From NCBI GenBank assembly GCA_017857875.1, contig JAFMCH010000007.1:1-50038 (forward strand): 50,038 nt of DNA, given 5' to 3'. The stretch's first letter is position 1; each line of letters opens with the position of its first letter. Position numbers and translations under genes: made by a program. The DNA comes from Actinomycetota bacterium (lineage in GTDB: Bacteria; Actinomycetota; Actinomycetes; S36-B12). The notes under the pieces are model-generated. The model ran no database searches and was not told the DNA's origin. It saw nothing but the letters and a program-made list of their open reading frames with translations. Below are positions 24,679-35,420 of the stretch, piece by piece.

Positions 24679-25926
24679 GTGCGACCCCGCGTGCTGATTC
24701 CGCTCCTGTTTGCGATCGCAGCGGCCATGGGGCTCGTGCTCGGGGCAGTATTGCCCTCAAACAGCGCCACGATCGCGGCTGACCAGGCCACGCCTACCCC
24801 CGATGCATCACCCGCACAACCCACCGAGCCCGGTACCGATCCAGACGAGTCGCCGAGCCCGGATGTGCCGGCCGTAGGGGATGTGACCGGTGCCGGAGGC
24901 GGCGTCTCCGCGGTCAATCTGCCCCAGCCGGCGTTCGACACCACGCCTCTCAAGCCCGGTGAGACGCCGCCGCAGTTCGTCGTGGTCTCCTTTGACGGAT
25001 CCGGCAACGACGGCGTCTTCCATCAATTCATGGACACCGCAGACGCCACCGGGGCGAAGTTCACGTTTTTTCTCTCTGGCATCTACATGCTGCCCGACGA
25101 TAAGCGCTTCGAATACACCAATCCCGGCCGCTCTGCTGGCGAATCAGGCATCGGCTTTGGTGGCACCGCCGACGATGTTCGCGGTCGCGTAGAAAACTTC
25201 CGTGAGGCCTACGAAAAAGGTCACGAGATCGGCACCCACTTCAACGGTCACTCCTGCCAGACAAACACCGGATCCGTGCAGACCTTCACGAGCGCTGACT
25301 GGGATTCAGAGCTTTCCCAGGCTGAGCAATTCATCGACGATTGGGCTGCCAACACCGGCACCGTCGACGTCAATCCACTGCCCTTCAACGGTTCTGTCTA
25401 CAAAGGCGCCCGCACTCCGTGCCTCGAGGGTGACCGCGACGCCATGTACCCGGTCTTCGCAGATCACGGCTTCACCTACGATGCATCCAATACCGGTTTC
25501 TTCCAGTGGCCGGTCAAGAACTCCTACGGACTGTGGGATTTTCCACTCGCCACACTCAAAGTCGGCGATACCGGGCGTTCAGCGATCGCAATGGATTACA
25601 ACATCTACTACCAGGCCTCTAACGGCGAAACCAACGTCACCGACCCCGCCCAATGCGCCGAGATCGAACGCATCTCCTACGACACGTTGATGAACGCACT
25701 CACCGCCTCCTACAACGACACCCGCGCGCCACTGATCTGGGGCATGCACTGGAGTCAGTACGCCTGTGGCGCGTTCATCGACGCAACACGCGAATTCGTC
25801 ACGAATGCCACGGCCCAATTCCCCGACGTGCGTTTCGTCAGCTTCGATCAACTCGCGCAGTGGCTCGACGCGCAGGATCCGGCCGTTCTGGCCCAACTGC
25901 AAGCACGCGGCAGTCAGTTGTACTAG
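24679..25926 (+). CDS. Exported NodB-like polysaccharide deacetylase homologue, first Asp pair incomplete
   Basis: 415 aa from GTG 24679, which follows AGGAG; the track start is 41 codons upstream. The membrane signal RVLIPLLFAIAAAMGLVLGAV is followed by a Pro/Thr/Asp linker (about residues 35-85) and a NodB-like domain. The metal His pair is in GHEIGTHFNGHSC (H-x3-H). Motif 1 reads VVVSFDGSGND where active enzymes have T-F-D-D, so one Asp of the pair is missing. Substrate-side KGARTPCLEGD resembles the RxP motif. It may bind or weakly deacetylate a wall glycan; I would not assume activity. Confidence 0.75.
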   Translation: MRPRVLIPLLFAIAAAMGLVLGAVLPSNSATIAADQATPTPDASPAQPTEPGTDPDESPSPDVPAVGDVTGAGGGVSAVNLPQPAFDTTPLKPGETPPQFVVVSFDGSGNDGVFHQFMDTADATGAKFTFFLSGIYMLPDDKRFEYTNPGRSAGESGIGFGGTADDVRGRVENFREAYEKGHEIGTHFNGHSCQTNTGSVQTFTSADWDSELSQAEQFIDDWAANTGTVDVNPLPFNGSVYKGARTPCLEGDRDAMYPVFADHGFTYDASNTGFFQWPVKNSYGLWDFPLATLKVGDTGRSAIAMDYNIYYQASNGETNVTDPAQCAEIERISYDTLMNALTASYNDTRAPLIWGMHWSQYACGAFIDATREFVTNATAQFPDVRFVSFDQLAQWLDAQDPAVLAQLQARGSQLY

Positions 25927-25929
25927 GCG

Positions 25930-26772
25930 GTGCGGGCCCCCACCAGCCCCTCACGTGCGCTCGATACCTGCGTCTGGTTGTGTGTGCAGGTGGCAACCCC
26001 CGCTGATCCACTCGGCCAACTCGCACAGTTTCCCGGTGTTGAGCAGGCCTGCTTGACCGCTCGAGATGAGATCGACGCGCTGCTATGGGACCGAACCCTG
26101 CGAGCTAGGGCTGAAGAGATCGTGGCTGAATCTGCCCTGCAGGGCGCGCGGGCAAGCGCGGCGCTCGAAGGGGCCGAGGTCTCGCTCGATGCGATGCGCT
26201 CGGGCGTCGCCGGTGAAGATTCACCAATGGGGCGCGCCGTAACCGCCGCCGTCGCGGTGACCGCTGCGCTTCCGCGCCAGGTCGAGACCTGGCAGCGCGC
26301 ACCCATGCAGGTCATCGCGCATCTGCACGTGCTGGCCGCGCGCGGATTTGATGCTGGCGACACTCGGGGACGCCCGCGAGCCACGGACGAGGTCGTTGAT
26401 CCGCTTCATTTGGGGCCACCGCCACCCGTATCTGACATCTCACCACGACTAGATGCACTCGCCTCGGTGCTCACGCGCCCGACAACAGCGCCGGCCGTGT
26501 TGGTCGCCGCGATCGCGCACGGAGAATTGCTCGCCCTTCGACCCTTTACCTGGGGCTCTGGCCTGATCGCTCGAGCATCCGTGCGGTTGGTGCTCGCAGC
26601 ACGAGGGGTCGACCCCGACCTGTGGGGCTGCCCCGAACTCGGCATGCTCGCTGCCGGTCGCCCCTCCTACGTCAAAGCGCTTCGGGGATATGTCAGCGGA
26701 GAGCCCGAGGGGGTGGCGGAGTGGATTTGCTGGAACACCCGCGCGATTTGTGTGTCCGAGCAACGGGTCTAA
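25930..26772 (+). CDS. Fic-like protein with degenerate active site
   Basis: 280 aa; the start is uncertain (GTG 25930 is 3 bases after the previous stop). QGARASAALEGAEVSLDAM is the inhibitory/N-terminal SxxxEG element typical of Fic proteins. The position of the HPFxxGNGRxxR motif is occupied by LRPFTWGSGLIARASVRLVL: catalytic His is Arg and GNGR is GSGL. All-helical content and spacing still suit the Fic fold. AMP transfer by the normal mechanism is therefore unlikely; a structural or binding role is possible. It sits between the deacetylase-like and membrane hydrolase genes, all in one direction. Confidence 0.6.
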   Translation: MRAPTSPSRALDTCVWLCVQVATPADPLGQLAQFPGVEQACLTARDEIDALLWDRTLRARAEEIVAESALQGARASAALEGAEVSLDAMRSGVAGEDSPMGRAVTAAVAVTAALPRQVETWQRAPMQVIAHLHVLAARGFDAGDTRGRPRATDEVVDPLHLGPPPPVSDISPRLDALASVLTRPTTAPAVLVAAIAHGELLALRPFTWGSGLIARASVRLVLAARGVDPDLWGCPELGMLAAGRPSYVKALRGYVSGEPEGVAEWICWNTRAICVSEQRV

Positions 26773-26796
26773 GTCCGACCGCTAACCTCATGCCCC

Positions 26797-28830
26797 ATGG
26801 ACCATCCCGCCCGCACCGGGCTCATCGGTGCCGCCTTCGCCATCGGCCGCAGTTTTCAACCGAATCTGCTCACCCGCGGCAGTGTCGATCAAGCGATCAT
26901 CACCGGGGCAACCTCCGCAGGGGCCTACGGTGTTTTTTCGACCGGAGACTCGTTCATCAGTGCGATTGCGTCACGGTTGAGTCGCCAAGAGCACCCCACG
27001 GCACCCGCACGTCTCGCCGTGGCGGGCGTGGTCGGCGCCGCCGGTGCTGGTCTATTCAGTGCGGTGCGGTGGCGCGAGCACGAATCAAACCGACGTTCCC
27101 TTCTGCGACTGGCCGGCCAAACGCTGGCCGTCGGTTCCACCATGAGCATGGCCTCCACACTCACCGGTCGCCATTCGCAAGGGCGTCGGGCCGCACTTGC
27201 CGTAGCAGCGGGCACCGGCCTCGCCTCCTGGTTGATCACCCAACCCTGGCGTGCAGCACCCGGGTCACTGCTTGACGAGCAACTGCCGGGTTCGCTCAAA
27301 CGAGCCGATGAGCACTTCTTCGAAGACTCCGTCCGCGAGGTCAAGCCGCTGGAGGCCGTGGGCATCGCAACCGCTGTCAGCGCAATTACCTACGGGCTAG
27401 CCCGACTCGAATCCGGGCTGACCGGGGTATCCAGCCGCGCCGCCACGGTCATCGTGGGAGGCGAACCGGCTGATCATCGACTGCTCGGCCGAATGACCGC
27501 AACAGCTATCAGTGCCACCGTCGCGTACATAGCGATTGCGCGCGTCTCAGAAATGCTCAGCAAGGGTGGCGGTTCGATCGAACCAGGGCACGCCACGCCC
27601 CCCACCTCGCCGATGATCACCGGATCTGCGGCGTCCGGTTTGCCATGGGATAAGCAAACCCGTGAAGGCGCACGCTGGCTGAGCATGACCCTCGAGCCTG
27701 ATTCGATCGCCTCGATCATGGGTGTTGATACGGCTGCACAACCCATTCGCGTGTACGCCTCACTCGATATCGCTGAGACTGACGCTGCTCGGGCCCAGGT
27801 GTTGCTCGATGAAATCGATCGCACTCAAGCACTGCAACGCAAGTACTTTGCCCTGTTTTCACCGACCGGTTCAGGCTACGTCAACTATGTTGCTAACGAG
27901 ACCTTTGAATACTTGACCCTAGGCGACTGCGCGGCAGCGGCCATCCAGTACTCCGTCCTTCCCTCGGCACTCTCCCTCGGCGATGTCGGCACCGGCACCG
28001 CCCAGACACGAATGGTTGTCGACGGTGTTGTCAAACGGCTACTGGAAATACCGGCCGAACAGCGACCGAAGTTCTTCCTATTCGGCGAAAGCCTTGGCTC
28101 GCAGGTCAGCGAAGACATGTTCCGTGGCACGTGGATTTACGGACCAACCGGTGCCGGTATTGACGCGGCCCTGTGGATCGGCACGCCTTCGGCCACCGAA
28201 TGGCGTAAGCAACTGTGGGGTAACCACAGCATCGCCGATGCGCCCAATCCCGGACCGGGATCTATCTACCTTCCGCGCACCGTGGCCGATTGGCGGGCTC
28301 TGTCCGAGGCCGAGCGCGCCGAGGTTGACTTCCTGCTCCTACAGAACGGTGACGATCCGATCCCGAAGTTCGGTACCCAGGTGCTGTGGCGCCGCCCGGA
28401 TTGGCTCGGACCCGTGCGACCAATCGGCAGTCCCCGCACGACCCAGTGGGTCCCCGGCACGACCTTCTTGATGACGTTCCTAGACATGCTCAATGCACTT
28501 ACGCCAACCCCTGGCATCTTCGCCGAAGGCGGTCACGACTATCGCGATGTGTTGCCCGATGCAATGCGATACACCTGGCGACTCCCAGCCACACCCGAGC
28601 AGATTGCCCGGGTCAATCTCGCTCTGCGGCAACGTGAATTGGCCTGGGAACTACACCGAGATCGAGCCGCTGCGCTCGCTAAGCCCGAGGCTGACCAACC
28701 CGAGGCACTACATAAGGTGCTGGATACCGCGAGCAAGTATGTCGGCCACCGGGTCGATGCAGACGAACTTGACCGCATCATTACTCAGGGACTTCAACCG
28801 ACCGCAGCATCGATTACGCAGTCTGCTTAG
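26797..28830 (+). CDS. Large membrane alpha/beta-hydrolase (Abhydrolase_9 type)
   Basis: 677 aa. The N-terminal half has several hydrophobic helices (about residues 1-260) and matches the Abhydrolase_9 N-terminal membrane part. The C-terminal half is a hydrolase with nucleophile elbow FLFGESLGSQVSED (G-x-S-x-G). NYVANETFEYLTLGDCAAAAIQYS and ALWIGTPSATEWRK are family-like stretches. A lipase/esterase activity on a membrane substrate is inferred. It overlaps the fucosyltransferase on the other strand by 4 bases at the stop codons. Confidence 0.85.
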   Translation: MDHPARTGLIGAAFAIGRSFQPNLLTRGSVDQAIITGATSAGAYGVFSTGDSFISAIASRLSRQEHPTAPARLAVAGVVGAAGAGLFSAVRWREHESNRRSLLRLAGQTLAVGSTMSMASTLTGRHSQGRRAALAVAAGTGLASWLITQPWRAAPGSLLDEQLPGSLKRADEHFFEDSVREVKPLEAVGIATAVSAITYGLARLESGLTGVSSRAATVIVGGEPADHRLLGRMTATAISATVAYIAIARVSEMLSKGGGSIEPGHATPPTSPMITGSAASGLPWDKQTREGARWLSMTLEPDSIASIMGVDTAAQPIRVYASLDIAETDAARAQVLLDEIDRTQALQRKYFALFSPTGSGYVNYVANETFEYLTLGDCAAAAIQYSVLPSALSLGDVGTGTAQTRMVVDGVVKRLLEIPAEQRPKFFLFGESLGSQVSEDMFRGTWIYGPTGAGIDAALWIGTPSATEWRKQLWGNHSIADAPNPGPGSIYLPRTVADWRALSEAERAEVDFLLLQNGDDPIPKFGTQVLWRRPDWLGPVRPIGSPRTTQWVPGTTFLMTFLDMLNALTPTPGIFAEGGHDYRDVLPDAMRYTWRLPATPEQIARVNLALRQRELAWELHRDRAAALAKPEADQPEALHKVLDTASKYVGHRVDADELDRIITQGLQPTAASITQSA

Positions 28831-29705
28831 TTTTCGGTTGAGACCATCCATGTGGCGTCAACCAGGTCCCACTCCGGTGGAATCAATCCTTCGACAACGG
28901 GGCCGTTGGCAAACCACGGCGAAGGAGCAACCACGGGTGTGCGTGGGTTATTCATCCACGCAGCCCACCAGCTAAAGGTCGAGTTCGCGATCACGTGCGC
29001 GCCACCGTGACTCATCACCCACATTTCCTCGGCTGCGCTTCCATCGCCCCCGACTGTCAGGCCATCTACGACCTCAGCGGCTGCAGCATGATCATCAGAA
29101 AAAACCCACACCTCACCCGTCACGCCGCGTTGTCGAAGTCGCTCGATGCCGTTGGCGTAGTAATCACGGGCCAGTAGGCCAAACTCCGGAAGTTTCGCGT
29201 AGTCGCCTCGACGGACGTGCACAATGATCGGCTTTTCCGCAGTGGCACGCGCGGACCACTGTCTGGCCCAATCACTGGGCTGCTTGAGATCAGGGCGACG
29301 AGGCGTTCCGAAGTCTAAGGCCGTTGCCGCGATCTTCCATGATTGAAAATAGCCACGCAGTCGAGCACCTTGAGGTTGTTGCAGCAGTGACGGATCGTGA
29401 CCCACATGAGTGGACTCATGGATTCGCATCCTGTGCTGTAGCCAGGGACTGGCCCGAACGGCTTTCGCCCAGGCCCGGCTTGGGTACCGCCCCGGCGTTG
29501 ACCACCAGCGCCGGTCGGGCAACCAGGTGCCGGGCAGCTCGAAGTCCGTGATGGCAATGCCATGGTCGGTGATTCCGTGCCTGGCCTGACTCAGGTCGAT
29601 GTCTAGCCCCGTGCCGCGCATGCCAGCTACGGCAGCACCCGCGTAGTAGCCAAATAACTGATTACCCAGGCCACCGATGAGCCGCACGGTTACCGGTCGC
29701 GCCAC
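28827..29705 (-). CDS. Alpha-1,2-fucosyltransferase-like glycosyltransferase (GT11)
   Basis: 292 aa. The N-terminal RLIGGLGNQLFGYYAG, central IIVHVRRGDYAKLPEFG (GDP-fucose-binding HxRRxDY) and NSTFSWWAAWMNNP are the three GT11 motifs. It should transfer a fucosyl or related residue from GDP-fucose to a surface glycan, capsule or glycolipid. No GDP-fucose biosynthesis or other glycan genes lie in the window, so it stands alone between housekeeping genes. It lies 3 bases after asd on the same strand. Confidence 0.9.
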   Translation of the reverse strand: MARPVTVRLIGGLGNQLFGYYAGAAVAGMRGTGLDIDLSQARHGITDHGIAITDFELPGTWLPDRRWWSTPGRYPSRAWAKAVRASPWLQHRMRIHESTHVGHDPSLLQQPQGARLRGYFQSWKIAATALDFGTPRRPDLKQPSDWARQWSARATAEKPIIVHVRRGDYAKLPEFGLLARDYYANGIERLRQRGVTGEVWVFSDDHAAAAEVVDGLTVGGDGSAAEEMWVMSHGGAHVIANSTFSWWAAWMNNPRTPVVAPSPWFANGPVVEGLIPPEWDLVDATWMVSTEN

Positions 29706-29708
29706 GAA

Positions 29709-32029
<2,321 letters not shown>

Positions 32030-32102
32030 GCGTTCGCACTCCCTGGGCGCGCGCGCCGGACGCCCCCGTCTGGGGCGATCACCTTCGGCGGAAACCCCAG
32101 TC

Positions 32103-32119
32103 TAGCCCGTCCTGCTGAC
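32103..32119 (+). repeat. 17-bp motif TAGCCCGTCCTGCTGAC (left copy)
   Basis: It differs by one base from a copy at 35418-35434 in the same orientation. The two copies bracket the IclR-E1-lipoyl genes and both are at gene edges. The last eight bases also form the outer end of the 31-bp inverted repeat. A 16/17 match somewhere in 50 kb is expected a few times by chance, so only the placement is suggestive. Confidence 0.35.
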
Positions 32120-32186
32120 CCAACAATTCTGGTCGCCATCGGCCCGTTTTCGAGCCCGATGACGACCAGAATTGTTGGGTCAGCAG
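32112..32186. repeat. Inverted repeat with 31-bp arms in the lysC-IclR spacer
   Basis: Arms 32112-32142 and 32156-32186 match as reverse complements at 30 of 31 positions (one C/T, a possible wobble) around a 13-base loop CCCGTTTTCGAGC. Outer ends read CTGCTGACCCAACAATTCTG. It lies between divergent lysC and the IclR-type gene and ends just before the IclR ribosome site. It could be a long hairpin in either leader, a regulatory palindrome or a remnant miniature element; no target-site duplication is seen. Confidence 0.85.
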
Positions 32187-32207
32187 ATAAATGGGGAGGA
32201 AAGGGTT

Positions 32208-32261
32208 ATGGTCTCCGCGTGGGGCGCTCGGAGCATTCCGACGATGAGACACCGACCCTGA
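32208..32261 (+). other. Possible 17-aa leader ORF overlapping the IclR start
   Basis: ATG 32208 follows GGGGAGGAAAGGG at good spacing and opens MVSAWGARSIPTMRHRP, stopping at 32261 inside the first codons of the IclR gene in another frame. The best ribosome site in the region thus serves this short frame, not the IclR frame. It may be a coupling leader or a sign that the IclR start is mis-set. Confidence 0.3.
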
Positions 32262-33010
32262 TCCAGTCGGTGCAGCGAGCCCTGCGCCTAGTGGAAGCCG
32301 TTGTCGATCTCGATGAACGGGCCCAAGCCAAACAGTTGGCTCGTAGTCTCGGACTCAATCTGTCGACGACCTATCACCTACTACGCACCCTCACCCACGA
32401 GGGATATCTCGAGCGACGAGACGACGGCCGTTATCTATTGGGGCCGGCGTTGACCAAAGTTGCCCAATCCGGCATCGCCCACACCCAGCTCTCGCGGCTG
32501 CGTCCCATTCTCCATAACCTGCGCCAGCACCTACACACCTCGGTGTATCTGGCCAGATACGACGAGGGCGAGATCTCGATTGTCGACATCGCCAAGGACT
32601 CACGTGGCCCGCAAATCGACCTGTGGGTTGGGCTGCATGACGCAGCACATGCCACAGCTTTGGGTAAATGCATTCTGGGTCAACTATCCGCAGACAAGCG
32701 CAACGACTACCTGTCACGACACCCCCTGCCGGCCCTGACATCCCACACGATCACTAATCGACGCACCCTCGACGGCACCCTGGCACGCACACACTCACCG
32801 GTCACCGACGCGCAGGAGTACTTTCCGGGGCTCTGGTGTATCGCTGTCCCGGTTCGGTCATCTCAGTGGACAGGATCGTTGGCCATCGCGCGCCCGTGCG
32901 ACTCCGTGTCTCCCTCGCGATCAATATCGACACGAAGTCTCGAGCGCGCAACCACTCAACTCACTGTGGGCGCTGGCCATCTCGGGCGCGCACTTGCCCT
33001 CACGCCCTAA
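32219..33010 (+). CDS. IclR-family transcriptional regulator
   Basis: The track start at 32159 lies inside the inverted repeat; GTG 32219 (263 aa) is a better guess but its SD spacing is long. The winged helix is LIQSVQRALRLVEAVVDLDE...QLARSLGLNLSTTYHLLRTLTHEGYLERR, with recognition helix STTYHLLRTL. The C-terminal effector domain has HATALGKCILG and HTITNRRTLDGTL. IclR proteins usually bind a small carboxylic or aromatic effector and control an adjacent catabolic operon, here most likely the E1/lipoyl genes 150 bases downstream. Confidence 0.88.
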   Translation: MGRSEHSDDETPTLIQSVQRALRLVEAVVDLDERAQAKQLARSLGLNLSTTYHLLRTLTHEGYLERRDDGRYLLGPALTKVAQSGIAHTQLSRLRPILHNLRQHLHTSVYLARYDEGEISIVDIAKDSRGPQIDLWVGLHDAAHATALGKCILGQLSADKRNDYLSRHPLPALTSHTITNRRTLDGTLARTHSPVTDAQEYFPGLWCIAVPVRSSQWTGSLAIARPCDSVSPSRSISTRSLERATTQLTVGAGHLGRALALTP

Positions 33011-33158
33011 CGAGCAGTTCACCAACTGAACGACCGGTCAATGCCGTCATGTGAAATCCAAGCCCTTGAATTCCTCTATCAACCGCCACCAAAATCGCAG
33101 GCAATGTGATGGTGTCCGACGGTGGGCATTCACTTGATCGCGCAGAGGGGAAGTCGTC

Positions 33159-34139
33159 ATGGTTGACAACAATCAGCGTGTGGAGTTCTACCGACAGATG
33201 GTTCGAATCAGGGCCTACGAGGAGGCAATCCGCCGCGACTACCACGCAGACAAGACGCCCGCATGGGACATCGGCGCCGGGTTGATTCCCGGAGAGATGC
33301 ATCTAGCAGCCGGGCAAGAACCCGTGGCTGTGGGCCTGTGCGCAAATCTCCGCGATGACGACGCCTTGACCGCGCCGCACCGACCACATCATCTTGCGTT
33401 GGCCAAAGGCGTTGATATGAAGGCCATGACCGCAGAGATCTTCGGCCGCACCACCGGGCTCGGCAAGGGCAAGGGCGGGCACATGCACCTCTTCGACCCG
33501 GACAAGCATTTCTCTTGCTCAGGAATCATTGCCGAAGGAATGCCGGTGGCCGTCGGCCAAGCACTCGCTTTCTCGCGCCGAGGGACCGATTCAGTGGCGG
33601 TTGCCGTGGCCGGCGAGGGGGCCGCCAACCAGGGCGCCTTCCATGAAGCACTCAACCTTGCGGCAATGTGGAAGTTGCCGGTCATTTTCATTATTGAAGA
33701 CAACGACTGGGCCATTTCGGTTCCGCGGGACACGTCAACGTCGGTCGCCAACAACGCTGACCGAGCGGCGGCTTACGGAGTGCCGGGCGAACGCATCGAA
33801 GGCAATGATGTTGAGGCGATCTACCAGGCCGTCAAGAGGGCTGTTGATCGCGCACGATCCGGTGGTGGTCCTACGCTGCTGGAGATTCACACGGTGCGCA
33901 TGTGGGGTCACTTCGAGGGAGACGCGCAGGCCTATCGCGGCGATGAACTCGCCGAAGCCGAGGCGGCCGATCCGATACCGGCATACGAGGCAAAGTTGAT
34001 TGCCGATGACCTGCTGAGCGAATCCGAGATCGCACAGATCTTGGCTGATGCCACCGAAGAGGTTGAAGCCGCCATCGCCTTCGCTAAAGCCAGCCCCGAA
34101 CCTGATCCATCCGATGCCTACCAGCACGTCTTCGCCTAG
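33159..34139 (+). CDS. 2-oxoacid/acetoin dehydrogenase E1 alpha subunit
   Basis: 326 aa, AGGGGAAG before the ATG. The ThDP-binding motif is VAGEGAANQGAFHEALNLAAMWKLPVIFIIEDND (GDG-like start with E, then N-N-like end). GKGKGGHMHLFDPDKHF and HRPHHLALAKG are typical of the acetoin/pyruvate dehydrogenase E1 alpha branch. It decarboxylates a 2-oxoacid or cleaves acetoin with E1 beta, and acylates a lipoyl carrier. It is followed by E1 beta after 15 bases. The substrate cannot be fixed from sequence. Confidence 0.92.
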   Translation: MVDNNQRVEFYRQMVRIRAYEEAIRRDYHADKTPAWDIGAGLIPGEMHLAAGQEPVAVGLCANLRDDDALTAPHRPHHLALAKGVDMKAMTAEIFGRTTGLGKGKGGHMHLFDPDKHFSCSGIIAEGMPVAVGQALAFSRRGTDSVAVAVAGEGAANQGAFHEALNLAAMWKLPVIFIIEDNDWAISVPRDTSTSVANNADRAAAYGVPGERIEGNDVEAIYQAVKRAVDRARSGGGPTLLEIHTVRMWGHFEGDAQAYRGDELAEAEAADPIPAYEAKLIADDLLSESEIAQILADATEEVEAAIAFAKASPEPDPSDAYQHVFA

Positions 34140-34154
34140 GAAAGGACACATGTC

Positions 34155-35180
34155 ATGACTGTGATCGATGCTTCGCCCGGCACTCGCCGCCTGACTACGG
34201 CTAAGGCAATCTCCGAGGGCATCGCCCAGGAGATGCGCACCAATTCGGAAGTGTTCGTGATGGGCGAAGACGTCGGGCCCTACGGAGGTATTTTCGGTTC
34301 CACCACAGGACTTTTTGATGAATTCGGAGCAACACGAATTCTAGACACACCGATCTCCGAGACCGGTTTCATCGGCGCAGGCATAGGTGCTGCAGTGGAG
34401 GGCATGCGCCCGGTCGTCGAGCTGATGTTCGTCGACTTCTTCGGAGTCTGCATGGATCAGATCTACAACCACATGGCGAAAATTCATTACGAGTCCGGCG
34501 GGAACGTCAAAGTGCCGATGGTGTTGATGATGGCGACCGGCGGTGGCTACTCAGATGGTGCGCAACATTCGCAATGCCTGTGGGCAACCTTTGCTCATAT
34601 GCCCGGGCTCAAAGTGGTTGCACCTTCGAATCCGCACGACGCCAAGGGGCTGATGATTTCCGCTATTCGCGATGACAACCCGGTGATCTTCATGTTCCAC
34701 AAGGGTGTGATGGGGCTCCCGTGGATGGCGAAGAATCCACGATCGATCGGTCCCGTACCAGAGGAGGAGTACACGGTTCCCATTGGTAAGGCGGCCATCG
34801 CACATGAAGGTACCGACGTCACGGTTGTGTCCGTCTCGCTGTCGGTCCAGCACTGCCTAGATGTTGCCGAGAAGTTGGCCGGTGACATCAGCGTTGAAGT
34901 CGTTGACCTACGCACCATCGCTCCGCTTGATCGCGACACGGTGCTGGCATCAGTGGCCAAGACGGGTCGACTGGTGATCGTGGATGAGGACTACAAGTCA
35001 TTTGGAATGAGCGGTGAGATCGCCGCGACGATCGCCGAAGTCGACCCGATGCTTCTCCGAGCGCCGATTAAGCGCGTTGCCTATCCCGACATTCCGATCC
35101 CCTATGCCCGGGTGTTGGAGTACGAGGCACTGCCCACCCGCGACAAGATCGAAGCGGCGATCCGCGACCTGGTCTCCTAA
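34155..35180 (+). CDS. 2-oxoacid/acetoin dehydrogenase E1 beta subunit
   Basis: 341 aa. VFVMGEDVGPYGGIFGSTTGL, ILDTPISETGFIGAGIGAAVEGMRPVVELMFVDFF and IYNHMAKIHYESGGN are E1 beta hallmarks. The C-terminal domain has VEVVDLRTIAPLDRDTV and RVAYPDIPIPYA. It forms an alpha2-beta2 tetramer with the upstream subunit and provides half of the ThDP site. It ends 6 bases before the lipoyl-domain gene. Confidence 0.93.
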   Translation: MTVIDASPGTRRLTTAKAISEGIAQEMRTNSEVFVMGEDVGPYGGIFGSTTGLFDEFGATRILDTPISETGFIGAGIGAAVEGMRPVVELMFVDFFGVCMDQIYNHMAKIHYESGGNVKVPMVLMMATGGGYSDGAQHSQCLWATFAHMPGLKVVAPSNPHDAKGLMISAIRDDNPVIFMFHKGVMGLPWMAKNPRSIGPVPEEEYTVPIGKAAIAHEGTDVTVVSVSLSVQHCLDVAEKLAGDISVEVVDLRTIAPLDRDTVLASVAKTGRLVIVDEDYKSFGMSGEIAATIAEVDPMLLRAPIKRVAYPDIPIPYARVLEYEALPTRDKIEAAIRDLVS

Positions 35181-35186
35181 CCGCCG

Positions 35187-35420
35187 ATGAGCGAGGTCAT
35201 TAATTTCCCCCAGTTGTCTTCAGACGATTCCGCGCAAGGTGTGGTCTCGACGTGGCTGGCCCACACCGGCGAACAGGTCAGTCAGGGCCAGGTTGTTGCT
35301 GAGGTGATGGTCGACAAAGTGGCCGTTGACATCGAAGCGCCTTGCTCGGGGGTCATGACCCAACTCGTTGAGGAGGAAGCGGCAGTCATCCAGGGCACCC
35401 CGATTGCCCAGATCGATTAG
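35187..35420 (+). CDS. Stand-alone lipoyl/biotinyl carrier domain
   Basis: 77 aa, a single lipoyl domain: STWLAHTGEQVSQGQVVAEVMVDKVAVDIEAPCSGV, with the modified Lys in VDKVA at the hairpin tip. No E2 acyltransferase or E3-binding part follows; the gene stops at TAG 35420. The full-length gene therefore looks like a free carrier, used with an E2 core encoded elsewhere or loaded by E1 directly. It is the last gene of the IclR-E1-E1 run. Confidence 0.88.
   Translation: MSEVINFPQLSSDDSAQGVVSTWLAHTGEQVSQGQVVAEVMVDKVAVDIEAPCSGVMTQLVEEEAAVIQGTPIAQID

Noticed and set aside
33017-33031. GTTCACCAACTGAAC palindrome after the IclR stop
   Set aside because: The arms are only 5 bp, which is expected often by chance; an IclR operator here is possible but unsupported.
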